Positions 38,151 through 49,152 of a DNA stretch of 64,000 nucleotides are shown here, in pieces; within the stretch, counting starts at the first letter, position 1; every line of letters starts with the position of its first letter. The stretch is from Asparagopsis taxiformis. Taxonomy: Eukaryota > Rhodophyta > Florideophyceae > Bonnemaisoniales > Bonnemaisoniaceae. The notes below the pieces were generated by a model, which was not told where the DNA came from, searched no databases, and saw only the letters and a list, made by a program, of their open reading frames with translations. Where the stretch lies: contig JALQPE010001860.1 in the NCBI GenBank assembly GCA_030407315.1, forward strand, positions 124,001 to 188,000. Direction: 5' to 3'. The position numbers were made by a program, and so were the translations under genes.

Positions 38151-40109
38151 TCAAATTCTAGTGTAGCCCATTCCGCTGGGTCCCTTAAACACGTCGGTAG
38201 AATAAAAGAACAGGAAAATACAACATCCAGCACCAAGCGCGAGGCCGAAGAGGAATACAGCGATATGACTGATATCTTCCAAACTCCCTTTAGCCAGATT
38301 TGAAACGTATTCTTCTGCCTCCTCAAATTTCATACCATAACTTCCGCCCGTTTCGCGAGCTGAAAAATACCCAACGCTCTTCAACCACCATTCTGGATAG
38401 AATAGGGATGTCATTTGAACCCTTTCATCTTCTGAGCTTTCCATTCTGAATCCATCATGGAAGCGAGCTACTAACGATGCAAAGAATTCGACATATCCTT
38501 CATGAATCTTTGTTGTCATCGAAGAGCCAAAAGTTTCCATTATTTGAATAGCTTGTTGAGAATTCCCCTGCTTCAAATATTTCCATGCCTTTCTATCGCT
38601 TTCTATAATGTTGTACCGTTCAAGCTCTTCCTGGAAGTTCTTCAGATCACCAACTGCATGCAAGTAGTATTTGTGTACCCAATTAGAAATGAGAGTAACT
38701 GCCCAAAACAAAGAATCATTAGAGTATCGAAAAAGAGAACCTCGAGTGAGCGGCAATGGAACAGTCTCTGCCGAAACGTAGATTGGAATAAATACAGAGC
38801 TGCTCGGTTGCTGTGGTGCAAAGTATAGCAAAGGACCAATAAGATCAGGTAGACTTCCCTTCGACCTTGCCAGCCCTGTATAGCTGGTCCTGGAAATTGA
38901 AATTGCACGTCCAAATTCACCCGCGAATGCTCTTGCACGAGACATGTTTCCCGTCTGTCTGGCATCATATCGATCAGGGTCCCCATACGGACCACCCGCA
39001 GGAGAATTTGTGAGGTCAAATCTTGATCCCTCATAATGATCTCGGAATATCTTGAATAAATCAGAAGCTGATAGTTGTGAGGTGGGAGTAACAGAGAATG
39101 GGTAACCATCCATGAGCGAATTTGGATGTGCCGACAATTCGTCAAGAAGAGCAGGACGAACAAGAGTAAACAGCCTCCAAACCCGTGCTGTAGAATACAT
39201 GCTATGCGAGGCTTTCCTAAGGTTTCCATACACCTTTGTGAAGTCAAGAAACTTTCCATGTTTCCTACTATTCCATAAACCATTCCTTTCCGCAACTTCA
39301 AACATATTCTTCGAGTACATAAAGTCGTCCTCGTTAGATACATCAACGTCTCTAATCACAAAATTATTTGCAACGACAGTAATATCTGTATCTGGAACTC
39401 GCTGTGCAACCCAAATAGCGCTTTTGCCAGTATCATCAGGAAGGATATGAAAAACCCATGCTTCATGCTTATCAGTAACCGTTAGCGCCTCGCCAGCCTC
39501 AAAATATTTTGCATGCGTATTCCATTCGGCACCGTAGTACCCATACTGCTCTGCCAGAGAACCCATAAGTTTGATAGCCTCCCTTGCAGTTGATGAACGC
39601 TCGAGTGCAACGCGTCCAAGTTCTGAAATATCAAACAGGGCATACCCACCGTCTGAAATTGGTGCAGCGACAAATTCCGCAGGGCAAGAAGACTCGCCCA
39701 TAGCCACACCGTGCTCGTTTATGAGAGCATAACCTGATCCAGTTTCCAACAATGCATACGTACGATTAACTTGTGGAATATAACCGATAGGTTCTGTGAC
39801 TTTCCATATTCTAGCCTGAGTAGGACTTGCTTCTAGATTGTCAAGCTCCCATGTTGGCGCCCGACCATCCTGTATTACATGTGGGTAGTCGGCCTTTACG
39901 AGATAGATTGGGCGTTTTGAACCCGGAGGATGCTCTCTAGATGGGACTTTTGCCAAGCGAAAGTCGCAGTTTAAACAATCCGAGGTTGAACCAGCATAGG
40001 TACTTGCATCATCAGTTGCAAGGCGTCCTACAGCAATTGCGGTACATGCATGGGCGGGACTATGGAGGATGATGATAACCAGACAAGAAATGATAATGAC
40101 TGGAGGCAT
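38151..40109 (-). CDS. C69-family (dipeptidase/secernin-like) peptidase, membrane-anchored
   Basis: A 652-residue protein from the ATG at 40109. Residues 1-21 are a signal peptide (MPPVIIISCLVIIILHSPAHA) followed at once by CTAIAVG. In peptidase family C69 the residue after propeptide or signal removal is the N-terminal nucleophile Cys, so cleavage at Ala|Cys would generate the active site. Further family features are GRLATDDASTYAGSTSDC, INEHGVAMGESSC and the ALERSSTAREAIKLMGSL region. A single hydrophobic segment near the C-terminus (IAVFLFGLALGAGCCIFLFFY) would tether the enzyme, facing the lumen or outside. Bacterial C69 dipeptidases are usually shorter. The substrate is unknown. An upstream in-frame TTG extension was rejected. 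Confidence 0.85.
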   Translation of the reverse strand: MPPVIIISCLVIIILHSPAHACTAIAVGRLATDDASTYAGSTSDCLNCDFRLAKVPSREHPPGSKRPIYLVKADYPHVIQDGRAPTWELDNLEASPTQARIWKVTEPIGYIPQVNRTYALLETGSGYALINEHGVAMGESSCPAEFVAAPISDGGYALFDISELGRVALERSSTAREAIKLMGSLAEQYGYYGAEWNTHAKYFEAGEALTVTDKHEAWVFHILPDDTGKSAIWVAQRVPDTDITVVANNFVIRDVDVSNEDDFMYSKNMFEVAERNGLWNSRKHGKFLDFTKVYGNLRKASHSMYSTARVWRLFTLVRPALLDELSAHPNSLMDGYPFSVTPTSQLSASDLFKIFRDHYEGSRFDLTNSPAGGPYGDPDRYDARQTGNMSRARAFAGEFGRAISISRTSYTGLARSKGSLPDLIGPLLYFAPQQPSSSVFIPIYVSAETVPLPLTRGSLFRYSNDSLFWAVTLISNWVHKYYLHAVGDLKNFQEELERYNIIESDRKAWKYLKQGNSQQAIQIMETFGSSMTTKIHEGYVEFFASLVARFHDGFRMESSEDERVQMTSLFYPEWWLKSVGYFSARETGGSYGMKFEEAEEYVSNLAKGSLEDISHIAVFLFGLALGAGCCIFLFFYSTDVFKGPSGMGYTRI

Positions 40110-41232
40110 GTCGGATTGAAATCGCTGCGCAGACGCATGTCTGTGGTACCTGTGCAAGGTTTACAATTCTGTTTTATAGCTGTTAGCGTCGAAGAACTGA
40201 AGAGGTTTTTTGCCAGAATTTTATTTTGATGGATCGCTGATAAAATGGAAAGGTGATGTGCGGATCAATGGTGGAGCTTAAAGAAGATGGGAGAATAGAG
40301 GCGGTGAAGATTGCATTATGCTCTGCTCTTCATGCGACGTGGGAACGGATTGTGCTATATTTTCTTTCAATTTTGATTGAATACCCGGCTAACACACTCA
40401 GCTGTGTATTCTGTCCTAAAATCTTGTGACTAGACTACGGAGTTGCTCGCTCGCTCTCTCGGCTTCCACAGCCGCCCTATCAAAAACGTGCCCCGAACGG
40501 GTCACCGATTTCTTTCAAATTGAACTTGTCATACTTTTTCTATTGTCGCAAATGCGTTTGAAATGTCATCTGTCGTACAGCAATGCCAAGTTCCAGGTAC
40601 TGTGTGTTTTCCGCCCAGAATGGGAATCGTGGAAGCATGTCGCATTATTCGTCCGAATGAAGCGGTTGGTGCACTCTGCACTTGGAATGCTGGTCGTCGA
40701 GTGCAATTCAAGCCTTACTGAAGATTGCACAAGTACATTTGTAACCCAATCACATAGAAAATCCGATCGGCACACTTCTTCAGCATATGTGTTGGATCGT
40801 CAACAAGGCTCTCCCCATACCGAGGTTTTCCAACCAATCACATCTGGCTACGGGGAAACCGCGCATTACATGACGAATTCCAGCTTGTGATGAAGCCCTC
40901 TCGATCAAATTTTTGATTGACGAAATCACTAGCGATCGTCTTGTAATAATGAAGACGTAATATTTCCTCATCCCAGCTTGTGACATGTCCCCAATTCAGA
41001 TGGGGAGAATAAGCACTGTGACCTGTTCATGTTCACTACTATAACAGATTCATAATCTATACAATCGACTATTCGCATGCAATACACCCTTCGAACATCA
41101 CAAGCCTAGATTAGTATCGAGGTGGATATCGCATATCGATCACGCACGATAATTTTGATCGTCTATCGCATAATGATACAACTCAAAAAAATATTACATC
41201 AATTTTCATACGGTCTGAAACAACTTCATGCA
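40110..41232. other. Intergenic region
   Basis: 1.12 kb between the C69 peptidase 5' end and the PNGase 3' end. A 154-codon plus-strand frame (40426-40890) lacks any recognisable feature and I do not call it a gene. Confidence 0.45.
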
Positions 41233-42573
41233 CTAACGAGTAGAACCATCTTCGCCCCTCGATCGAACCCACGCAGCACTTCCAGACTGTCGACCAGCGG
41301 TCGAAGATGCACCATGCTCGCCCGACGCCTGCATGCTCGCAAGATCTTCATGATACCTTCGCATTGCACCTTCACGCTCCAAAACTGGTAGCGCTCTGAC
41401 AATTTTTGAATTCATACCTGGAAGCGCAAGTGCCAGAAATCTTTCATCCACCAGCATTCGACGTGGTAACAGCGAGTCAAAACTCTTTGTATATCTCTTC
41501 GAAACATCCACAACACAATCCTTCCCGACAGCCACACAATAATTGAGCTTCTTCCCCCAGCCAGTTTCATACAGTAGTGGTTCATCAAGTACATTTTCAC
41601 AACTATCCGCATGTACCCACTTTCCGTGCGTCCCCGATGCATCCGGACAATAAATCTCCGTCCACACATGATCGGTCCAATCATGCACGACGCGAGCGCG
41701 CAATCCAGCCGCTCTAACAATGAGAGTAAACGCCTGCGCCCACTCGCCGCAGCGGCCCACGCGCGTCTCGAGCAGTTTGGCGACGTCGTTGTATCGCGGG
41801 AAGCGCTTCGTAGCAGCGCAGCGTGTGCATCGATAGAACTCGACACGGCTTGCATCGTGATTTCTTTCAGACGCGTTTGGTGGCGCCATGCCTACCATCG
41901 ACATTTCCGTGTCGCAGCTCCAGCATTTGGGCGCATTCATCCATGTGAAAAACTTTTCTTTAAACCAGATTAGCAGCTCCTTTGATAGTGCACGCTCGTA
42001 TGTGGGGTACTTGGGGTCGTCGCGGAGACGACTTTGTGCTGCTTTACAAAGTGCATCTAGCGGAACGACTTGCAGAGCTTTGGCCTGTAGGTCGGGCTGT
42101 TCATACTTCAGGACGGTCCGGTGGTACTGATGGACTCGGGATATGAATGCACTGTTTTGTTGTTGCTCTCTTGGGGTGAATTGCGGTAAACTGGCCTCCG
42201 GGGATGGTGGAGGTCTGGGAGGAGCGCATGCAGCCAGTGCATCCTTCAAGTCTGAAATAGAAATGAGAGGTTGTGATTGTGGAGGAGGGGCTGGTTTTCG
42301 GGAAGGCGGTGGTTGGACAGTAGGGTCAGTGGTGCTTTCATAAGTCAGACTTGACGATATATGTATGCCAATGGCCGAAAGGGTGCTGAGGGCTTGTTGG
42401 TCGTCATCAGGAGAAAAGACGGCTGTTGAGGTGCGCAGCAAGATGTTCTCTGGAGGAATGTCAGTCAAGGAGAAGAGCTGAAAACGCAATTCCTCAAGAG
42501 TAGTTTGCTGGAATATAACGTCCACCTCGACTGGGTTTCCTCTACCAGCTGGTGAAACTATAAGAGATGGCAT
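41233..42573 (-). CDS. PNG1: Peptide:N-glycanase (cytosolic deglycosylase)
   Basis: A 446-residue protein with a transglutaminase-like core. The catalytic Cys is in TRVGRCGEWAQAF, His in VHDWTDHVWTEIY and Asp in KWVHADSCENVLDEP, in the order of PNGase/NGLY1. Upstream lie two CxxC pairs (CWSCDTEM and CTRCAATKR) for structural zinc, and the distal block CVAVGKDCVVDVSKRY is also typical. The first 75 residues look like a ubiquitin-like fold, followed by a proline-rich spacer. PNGase strips N-glycans from misfolded glycoproteins exported for ER-associated degradation. Length is between yeast Png1 (363) and animal NGLY1. No PUB or C-terminal PAW domain is visible. The start ATG is at 42573. Confidence 0.95.
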   Translation of the reverse strand: MPSLIVSPAGRGNPVEVDVIFQQTTLEELRFQLFSLTDIPPENILLRTSTAVFSPDDDQQALSTLSAIGIHISSSLTYESTTDPTVQPPPSRKPAPPPQSQPLISISDLKDALAACAPPRPPPSPEASLPQFTPREQQQNSAFISRVHQYHRTVLKYEQPDLQAKALQVVPLDALCKAAQSRLRDDPKYPTYERALSKELLIWFKEKFFTWMNAPKCWSCDTEMSMVGMAPPNASERNHDASRVEFYRCTRCAATKRFPRYNDVAKLLETRVGRCGEWAQAFTLIVRAAGLRARVVHDWTDHVWTEIYCPDASGTHGKWVHADSCENVLDEPLLYETGWGKKLNYCVAVGKDCVVDVSKRYTKSFDSLLPRRMLVDERFLALALPGMNSKIVRALPVLEREGAMRRYHEDLASMQASGEHGASSTAGRQSGSAAWVRSRGEDGSTR

Positions 42574-43995
42574 TTTGTCTTGAGCGATGGGGTACGATAG
42601 GGCATCAAAAATATCAGGCCGTTTCCCAGTCCATAAAACAACTGCCCTTCATTCCGACCAAGGAAACATTGGTTAAACCAAGGCAGCCTCTATTAGACAA
42701 GTGGCCTTGCATTATTGGAAATGCAAGGAAAACAGGATATAGGATACACGTGTGACAATTGAAGTGTTCTGAACGGGATAGTTGTTGGGCAGGTCAAGCA
42801 GGCCTAGACTCAAAAACTTTATTGTGCAGGGTTTCGTTACATCCGTTGGACCATCCAGGATGAACTAGACATTCCGCTGTCTCGTTATCTATGAATCTAC
42901 TCACGCATTGAGCACGTTGTTGAAAATCAGACCACACTGTCGAGCCACTCGAGACAGAACCATCAAAGTTCATCTAGTGACGATTCTGTTGCTATTGAAT
43001 CGGTGGAAACTTTGGGTATCATGGAGCACTTGGGTTGTGAAATGATCCACCCAATGAAAAGATGTACACTTGTCATTTGAATGAAATTGTTTATCTGCTG
43101 TTGTATTTGCTTTCCCCCAAAGGGACCTAAACCGCTTATGATACCCACGACGGAAATAATTCCCAATCAGCACTTCTTCTTTGTCGCGGTGATCTGCCTG
43201 AACATACGTGTGAGACATTGATGTACCAGGGTATGTGCAATAGAAAAAAATTCAATGCCTCTATGAAAAAGTAATGGTCGATATGTGCAAATGGAAACCT
43301 TGCCTCATTCTAAGGCAGACCATTCGCGCACATGTGAATCGTTCCACTGTCTCTCGCATAGCGAACATCGCGTTTTTCTTTCTCAATGTGACGGATCTCA
43401 TACTTCGAGCAGGCAGTGCAGCATGAATGATACGGCAAAGTGAATTCAATTCGAAGCACGTTCTACATGCATGCAGATGGTTGGCCTTGAAAGCAAACAA
43501 ATCTCTTTTCCATGGGGATACTTTTTCAACTTGAAAGCAACCACTCGGCTTTTCTGATAGAACCAGTTGATTGCAGAAATGAACGTGAACACATCTGCTT
43601 CTACCAAGCTCAGCTTCTAGGAAACATCGCCCGTGACAGGGAGAAACCCCTCTACTACATACAAACTTGTAGATCATGTATGGGCACAATTGAAGTTATC
43701 GAAAATGGAAGGCCGCATCCCATGAAAGTTTTCATTCAAGATACAGGTTTCATACATGCCACTGGAATTGCTTTGCAAACATTGGAAACAAGTTTCTTCC
43801 CACGACTATCATATTTGACCTACAAATCTCTATGTTCTGTTTTATTGAATATGCTAGGAGGTATACTTGTGCGACAAGCAATTTGCATGATTTGTGGCGG
43901 GAATCTTTGAAACCTTCGGCAAAGATAGATATGTTGAAAGAGCAATGAAAGACCGTGCCCGCGCGAGAAAGACCACTACTAAAATCGTGAACAAG
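42574..43995. other. Intergenic region with unassigned frames
   Basis: 1.42 kb without an assignable gene. A 142-codon minus frame (43261-43689, Cys/His-rich, basic), a 132-codon plus frame (43512-43910) and an 82-codon minus frame from the ATG at 43218 overlap or adjoin. None shows a family motif and at most one of the overlapping pair could be real. A spliced gene may be present. Confidence 0.35.
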
Positions 43996-45991
43996 CTATT
44001 GCCCAATAGCTGTTACTGTGTTGTCTGGAAGGCGCTTTTCGCGCTGTTCACGGATTGTCTGCAACACTTGCACTTGCAATTCCATGAACAGCGATTGCGC
44101 TGCGTTTTGCACAGCTGTTCGTTTTGCTTGACCAAAGCCCTTTGCGGTAACGCGTCGCAGTACCGATTTGTATTCCATATTGCACACCCATGATTGGCCG
44201 TCCTTTTCGCAAGTGGACACCAACTGCACCTTTGTCTTTTGACAAAACTGATTGACAATTGTGAGTGCCTCTCCAGGTTCCGGGCGGCGATTGAAGCACG
44301 TAACTGCACATCTTTCGCGATTCTGTTGCGCCAGACGTAGTTTTGTTGGATTTTCCGGTTGTACTTGTGTAGGGTCAAACTTTCGAATAACATCTCGTTG
44401 CTGGCGCTCCCCGTCGGCTAACAATGACGCGGGTCGATCGGGGCGTTCCTCGAGGACAACAAAGGCGCTGTTTTCCTGCCGTGCGCGACCACGTCCCTGT
44501 ATCATAGAAACTGTGTGGTGCATGGGATCGAATCTAATCACACAGTTTGCAGATGGAACATCCATCCCTGTGTCAACAAACGCAATCGCATTAGTAAACA
44601 GGAGATATGTTGAAAGCGTTACTGAAATGCTGTTGCTTACCTTCCTCTGCAACAGCAGTCGTAATGAGCAGATTGACAGTGCCGTTGGCAAACGCCTGGA
44701 TTCTTTCACTTGCCTCTGTCTTGGAGACCGAAAGAGACGGCGAAGCTGGGAACGAAGTTGTGTAAAGCGAGGTTGGACTGAAGAGCCTATTCAATTCAGG
44801 ATCAGTTCGAATAAAGTATTCCAAGATGTGCGTGGTGACTCTCTGCTGAACGAAAATGATGCCACGAAAGACTTCAAGTTCATTCACCTTCTCCAGCAGA
44901 ACAGTTCGTAAACGATCGAGACGTGGGAATGATGTAGGTATGACGCGCCAGAAACTATGGATTCTAGCACGAACTGCTTCTGGCCAAGATGTAATATGCC
45001 TTTGCTTATCGGCAGCGAACAAACGAAGGAGCAAGACCGCTCCAAAGTCTGACTCTTCCCATGTTACGACCAGAAGTCGTAATGCTTCATACCAAGGCTC
45101 TATATTAGAGTAAAGGACGGAAATATTTTGCGGGGACGAGCTCACACGCGAATGCGCATATTTTCCCCATTCTTTCACAGCGCCACCTTCCTGCAGAAGG
45201 GATTTGAAGTTTGGATCTAGTATGGAGAGATGGGATTCCATCTCTAGAATACATTCGGTTAATAGGCGGCACATTGGAGTACTTTTTCGCTCAAGTACTC
45301 TGAGAAAGAACATCTTTGCCATCAGATGTGGTTTTCGCTCGGATTCTGGTAGTGTTCCTGCAGTTTTGACTACGACATCTATGGAAGACGGTATCTCTGC
45401 AGGTGTTTGCAAGCCGTTATAGCCAGATTGTTTCAATTCATGTTCATCAGCTGTTTGCACGTTGGAAATATTGAGCTCAGAACAGAGCTTCCTGAGTGAG
45501 TCCTCCACCTTTTTCTCACCGACTGCGTAGGTATACGACGCAGTAAGACCAAGGACTATGGGTGAAGCACCAGAGGATCTGAGGGAAGTGGCAAGCTTTC
45601 TATACGGATGCTCTTTGAGGAGATGATGAACCTCGTCGAAGACGACAGTCTTAAAGGCATCCCATTGCAATCTCCATGCGGCGAGATTTGTCTGCGCGGA
45701 TTGGAAAGCCTTTGGTGTCGAGACGAGGATATCAAAAGTGAGGGGGAGTTGTAAAGATCCCATGTAGGGTTTGACATCAAGTTGGGTCCATTCCTGAATT
45801 GCACGGGTCTGCTGTTCGACGAGCAGGCAGGTCGGAACGAGGAAGAGAGCTGGTGTTCCGACACGGAGAATTGTCTCTGCAGCTAGGATGGTCTTGCCGG
45901 ATCCGGTCGGAAGGACGACTATGGTGTTGCAGGTTGTCGCTTTCTGCACAATGCGCAGCTGGTAGGGGCGGAGAGTCGGGCGGGGAATCAT
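43996..45991 (-). CDS. Dicer-related DExH helicase with C-terminal dsRNA-binding domain (two exons)
   Basis: Exons 44641-45991 and 43996-44567 give 640 residues. The 73-bp intron (GTAAGC..ACACAG) interrupts codon EG of AEEGMDVP after its first base. Helicase motifs in order are PTGSGKT (I), DEVHH (II), LTAS (III), ITTAVAEEGMDVP (V) and IQGRGRAR (VI). A helical insertion of about 150 residues lies between the two RecA domains, as in the Dicer/RIG-I group. The C-terminal 90 residues form a dsRNA-binding motif ending VTAKGFGQAKRTAVQNAAQSL. No PAZ or RNase III domain follows before the stop. Relatives unwind or translocate on dsRNA in RNA silencing or antiviral sensing. Role here inferred. The ATG at 45991 starts just before the Q-like element. 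Confidence 0.87.
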
Positions 45992-46380
45992 GGTTTGGTT
46001 TTAGGTTGCGGGGCGTTGAATGATGATGTTGACTGGTGGGGTAGGATGGAATTTATGGGCAGGTGGCTGTGCTGTCGTTTGACAAAGACATCGTGCATAC
46101 AGTAAGCAGACGGAGATTTGATGTTGCGCTGCGCTGCGGCTCAACGACACCAACGCGCAGCACTGCGTTGAGCACAACGGCGAACCGAAAAGATGGATCT
46201 GTTTGCACCGAACGGTGACGTGAACAATCGTACAATATGTACACTATTGTACAGTACACGGTACAAGGGCGGCAGCAGCTACGGCCCGAAGCCATGGCGG
46301 ACAACAAACAATGTCGTGTAAAATATTTATGGAAACAAAAAACAACGACGACAATCATCATCTTCTACTCCGTTTAACAT
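45992..46380. promoter_or_regulatory. Upstream region of the helicase gene with recurrent GC motif
   Basis: 389 bp between the helicase start and the 3' end of the DUF2470 gene. It contains TGCGCTGCGCTGC at 46125-46137, one of four occurrences of the same core in the window, within a short inverted arrangement (GTTGCGC..GCTCAAC). Confidence 0.4.
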
Positions 46381-46968
46381 CTAAAAATCAGCCGGAAGTC
46401 CGCATGCCATGCTCAAGTATTTCAGCGCAGCAATGACATCGCCCGCCGAATGGCATAGTCCAAGCGGCCAGTCAAATTGCTCCTGCACACACACGCAGTG
46501 CGAAGTATCATCACACGAGATGATATCAGCTGTGAAGCCAGAAGCGTCCAGATTCGTCATGCGCACATTAGTTAATTGCGAAAGATCGTCCTGTACAACC
46601 ACATCGGAAATAGTCAATCCGTCAGTCAGTCAGCCAGCCAGTCGACATTGAACATGCCAAAAACGTCAACACAAACAGTAACGCACAAATTTGTTTCCAA
46701 ATCGCACAACATAGTTGGACAAGTCACGTAGATGCTCCTTGTTCATGAATTCACACACAGTAGCAGCAACAGCTGCCACTTCCGGTGCTTCAATTTTCTT
46801 CTTCACATCCTCTTCCGCAACAGCCGTCAGCTGAGAGCCGGGGCGTTTGATGAGCAGCATGTCGACACGGGAGCGCGACAGAGTCGTGACCCGCCGAGTC
46901 GGACAGCGCGGTGCAGCATGCGGGGCACGCAGCGGCAGCGTGGATGGAGGCGCGAACGCAGCGAACAT
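46381..46968 (-). CDS. Plastid-targeted DUF2470 protein (two exons)
   Basis: Exons 46687-46968 and 46381-46590 give 163 residues; the 96-bp intron (GTGCGT..TTGTACAG) falls between codons after NKF. Residues 1-45 are a transit-like leader (MFAAFAPPSTLPLR..). Residues about 70-160 fit DUF2470: VCEFMNKEHLRDLSNYVVRF with the family's MNxxH-like element, then LTNVRMTNLDASGFTADI and an acidic C-terminus. DUF2470 occurs at the end of HugZ-type haem-binding proteins and of the plant GluTR-binding protein, which anchors the first tetrapyrrole enzyme. Here the domain stands alone behind a leader. A haem or tetrapyrrole link is inferred. GTGCGT is a less common but acceptable donor. Confidence 0.7.
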
Positions 46969-47336
46969 GGTGGACGGAGGACGCGGAGATTGGACGTGGG
47001 TGTTGGGCGTCTGCAATCGACGAGGGTTGTGGCGCATACGAAGGCTAGCCGGCTGAATGAATGGCGTTGAAATACAAGCGCGAGGTGTCGAATCGGCCAA
47101 TGAGAAAGCCAGAAAGGTAGCTGGTGGCGGACGCGATAGATGCTTTTCGCCGTGTGATTGGACGCCGATTCAGGGAGCAGTAAGGATGCGATCAGATGAT
47201 TGGATGGTGTTTTTGATATCGGGCCAACAGTTGCTTGGCCTTGGGCGCGTGTAACCTAACTGGCGTTCCGCGGTAATATCTGATTTGCCGCTTCTAATTG
47301 GCTTCGATGTGGCTATGTTACACCCATCACCCGTGT
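46969..47336. other. Intergenic region
   Basis: 368 bp upstream of the DUF2470 gene and downstream of the transporter gene. Nothing recognised. Confidence 0.4.
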
Positions 47337-48788
47337 CTATTTTCCGCCTTCAGCTCGTAGTTTCCACAATGGTGCAAGACACAAAATTGAAGCGACAGAA
47401 CTTCCAATTAGCGCGACAAACAATGCAGACCAGCCGCTCCCTTTGATAGCCACTGAAAGTGGAAATCCAGACGCCGCAGCGCCAAGATATGAAATCCATC
47501 CGAGGACTCCAGTTGCCGTTGCCATCACTCTCTTATCAGATACTTCGGCGCCAATTAATCCAATCATCATCTGCGGTCCGTTGATCATAAACCCAAGCAC
47601 AGAAATCGTGGCAAAATCCCAAACAGCATTTCCACCTGGAACCAGCCATGTTGCGCACAGCGCCGCCACCAGTCCTGTCAAATAAGCAATTGTCACCGCG
47701 ACACGCCGCCCATCCGCCGCATCTGATACAATCCCCGCCGAAAACGTCCCCATAATGCCGCCAATTTCCATTCCGCTGACCCGATACGCAGCTTCGGCCG
47801 CGTTACAGTTGCGCGCACTTAGCAGCCAAAAGTGTAGCCAGCTTTTCATACCGCTTCGAACTAGATATACGAAGAAGTAGGCTACAGCCAGTGACCATAT
47901 CGTTTTGTTTCTTACAACGCCCTCCATAAACGCCTCTCCCCATGACACCTTGTCCTCATTATCTGCTGCTTGCACTTTTTTACTTTCCGACACCCAAGGA
48001 GTGGCCAGACCAGCTTCAGCGGGGCTGGATCGCATAAACGGTGTTGTACACAATGCCAGTGCAATCGCAAAAATTCCGGGTATTACCAATCCAGCACGGA
48101 ACCCCTTGCTAGTCGCCAGCCATCCGCAGACAATGGGTGCAATAAATCCGCCCACGTTTGCACTAGTGCTCCATAGTGCCCAGAAGAAGCCTCTCTCCTT
48201 TCTGCTAAACCAACTTGTGAGCATTTTGGCGCTGGCGCCTGCCCCGGCTCCCTGAACCAGACCGTTGAGGCCCCAGAGAAGTGTCAAAAGTAATACGGAA
48301 GATGATGCCGACGATCCCATCAGGATGTTCACTATGCCGGCAAGTGTGAGACCGGCCCCCAGCGCAATTCGCGGTGAGGATCGGTCAACTAGAATGCCAG
48401 TGAATAGCCGGGAGCAACCATATGCTATGGGGAATGCGGAGGATATCTGACCGATGTTTTGTAGCGTCAGGTTGAGACTAGTGGCTAGCACGGGAGATAC
48501 ATATGTAAAGGTCGCACGCAGAGCAACGTAGGTGGCATACGTGACTGCCATGCCGATAAAAACTAGTGTTCTAGTAATTGCAAAACGCGGAGAGGGCGGC
48601 GGAGTCGGAGAGTCGGTAGGCCGCGGACGCGGAACGGGTTGCGTGCCGGACGACATACATGGTGGACGTGGACGCAAGGTGGCGGGTTTGTGTGGTGCGC
48701 GGAGGCGGATGTGTGGACAGTGCCATTGGGCGGGCAGATGGTGTGGAAGTGGGCGCGTGAAGGAGGGAATGAAGGTAATGGATGGCAT
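47337..48788 (-). CDS. MFS transporter, organophosphate:phosphate antiporter (GlpT/UhpT-like) family
   Basis: A 483-residue membrane protein with about 12 hydrophobic segments. The first loop TGILVDRSSPRIALGAGL is the MFS signature between segments 2 and 3, and SAKMLTSWFSRKERGFFWALWSTSANVGG is characteristic of the OPA branch, which includes glycerol-3-phosphate and hexose-phosphate transporters. The substrate is therefore probably a sugar phosphate or glycerol phosphate, by family only. The first 85 residues are Pro/Arg/Ser-rich and precede the first membrane span, which fits a plastid leader; an internal ATG at MSSGTQ is the alternative start. It is divergent from NTF2, and the C-terminus ends soon after the last span. 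Confidence 0.85.
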   Translation of the reverse strand: MPSITFIPSFTRPLPHHLPAQWHCPHIRLRAPHKPATLRPRPPCMSSGTQPVPRPRPTDSPTPPPSPRFAITRTLVFIGMAVTYATYVALRATFTYVSPVLATSLNLTLQNIGQISSAFPIAYGCSRLFTGILVDRSSPRIALGAGLTLAGIVNILMGSSASSSVLLLTLLWGLNGLVQGAGAGASAKMLTSWFSRKERGFFWALWSTSANVGGFIAPIVCGWLATSKGFRAGLVIPGIFAIALALCTTPFMRSSPAEAGLATPWVSESKKVQAADNEDKVSWGEAFMEGVVRNKTIWSLAVAYFFVYLVRSGMKSWLHFWLLSARNCNAAEAAYRVSGMEIGGIMGTFSAGIVSDAADGRRVAVTIAYLTGLVAALCATWLVPGGNAVWDFATISVLGFMINGPQMMIGLIGAEVSDKRVMATATGVLGWISYLGAAASGFPLSVAIKGSGWSALFVALIGSSVASILCLAPLWKLRAEGGK

Positions 48789-49152
48789 GGTGTGCGCGCG
48801 TAACGTCGAATTGAGGTCGACGAACGGGATCAGAGTGGTGAACGGATGGGCGATGAAGAGCGCGCCGTGCTGGGAAGATCACAATTTCAGTTTTTAAAAT
48901 TTAAAAATTTCGATGATGCGTTGGAGTGAATTTGCGGGTCATACACGCGTAGGGTATGTTGCGATCGCCCCGCGGCCCCGCACTGGTCACTTATTCAAAT
49001 GCGCTAATCGACTGCGCCAATTCAATCGGTTGCGCATCCATGTGAAATAGCTTGGACTCATCCCACCGCTGTGCGATCCGCCATCCTGCACGCCTCCTAC
49101 TCACCGATCAACTTGACGCCCTTCTCCCATCTTTCTTGTACCGTTTCCTGCG
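48789..49152. other. Divergent promoter region, transporter and NTF2 genes
   Basis: 364 bp with an AT-rich core near 48890-48912 (TTTTTAAAATTTAAAAATTT). No ORF. Confidence 0.4.

Noticed and set aside
40426..40890. 154-codon plus-strand ORF
   Set aside because: No domain, leader or composition typical of the neighbouring genes. The length is compatible with chance in 1.1 kb of non-coding DNA.
43261..43689. 142-codon minus-strand ORF as a zinc-finger gene
   Set aside because: Cys and His spacing fits no known finger and an equally long frame overlaps on the other strand.
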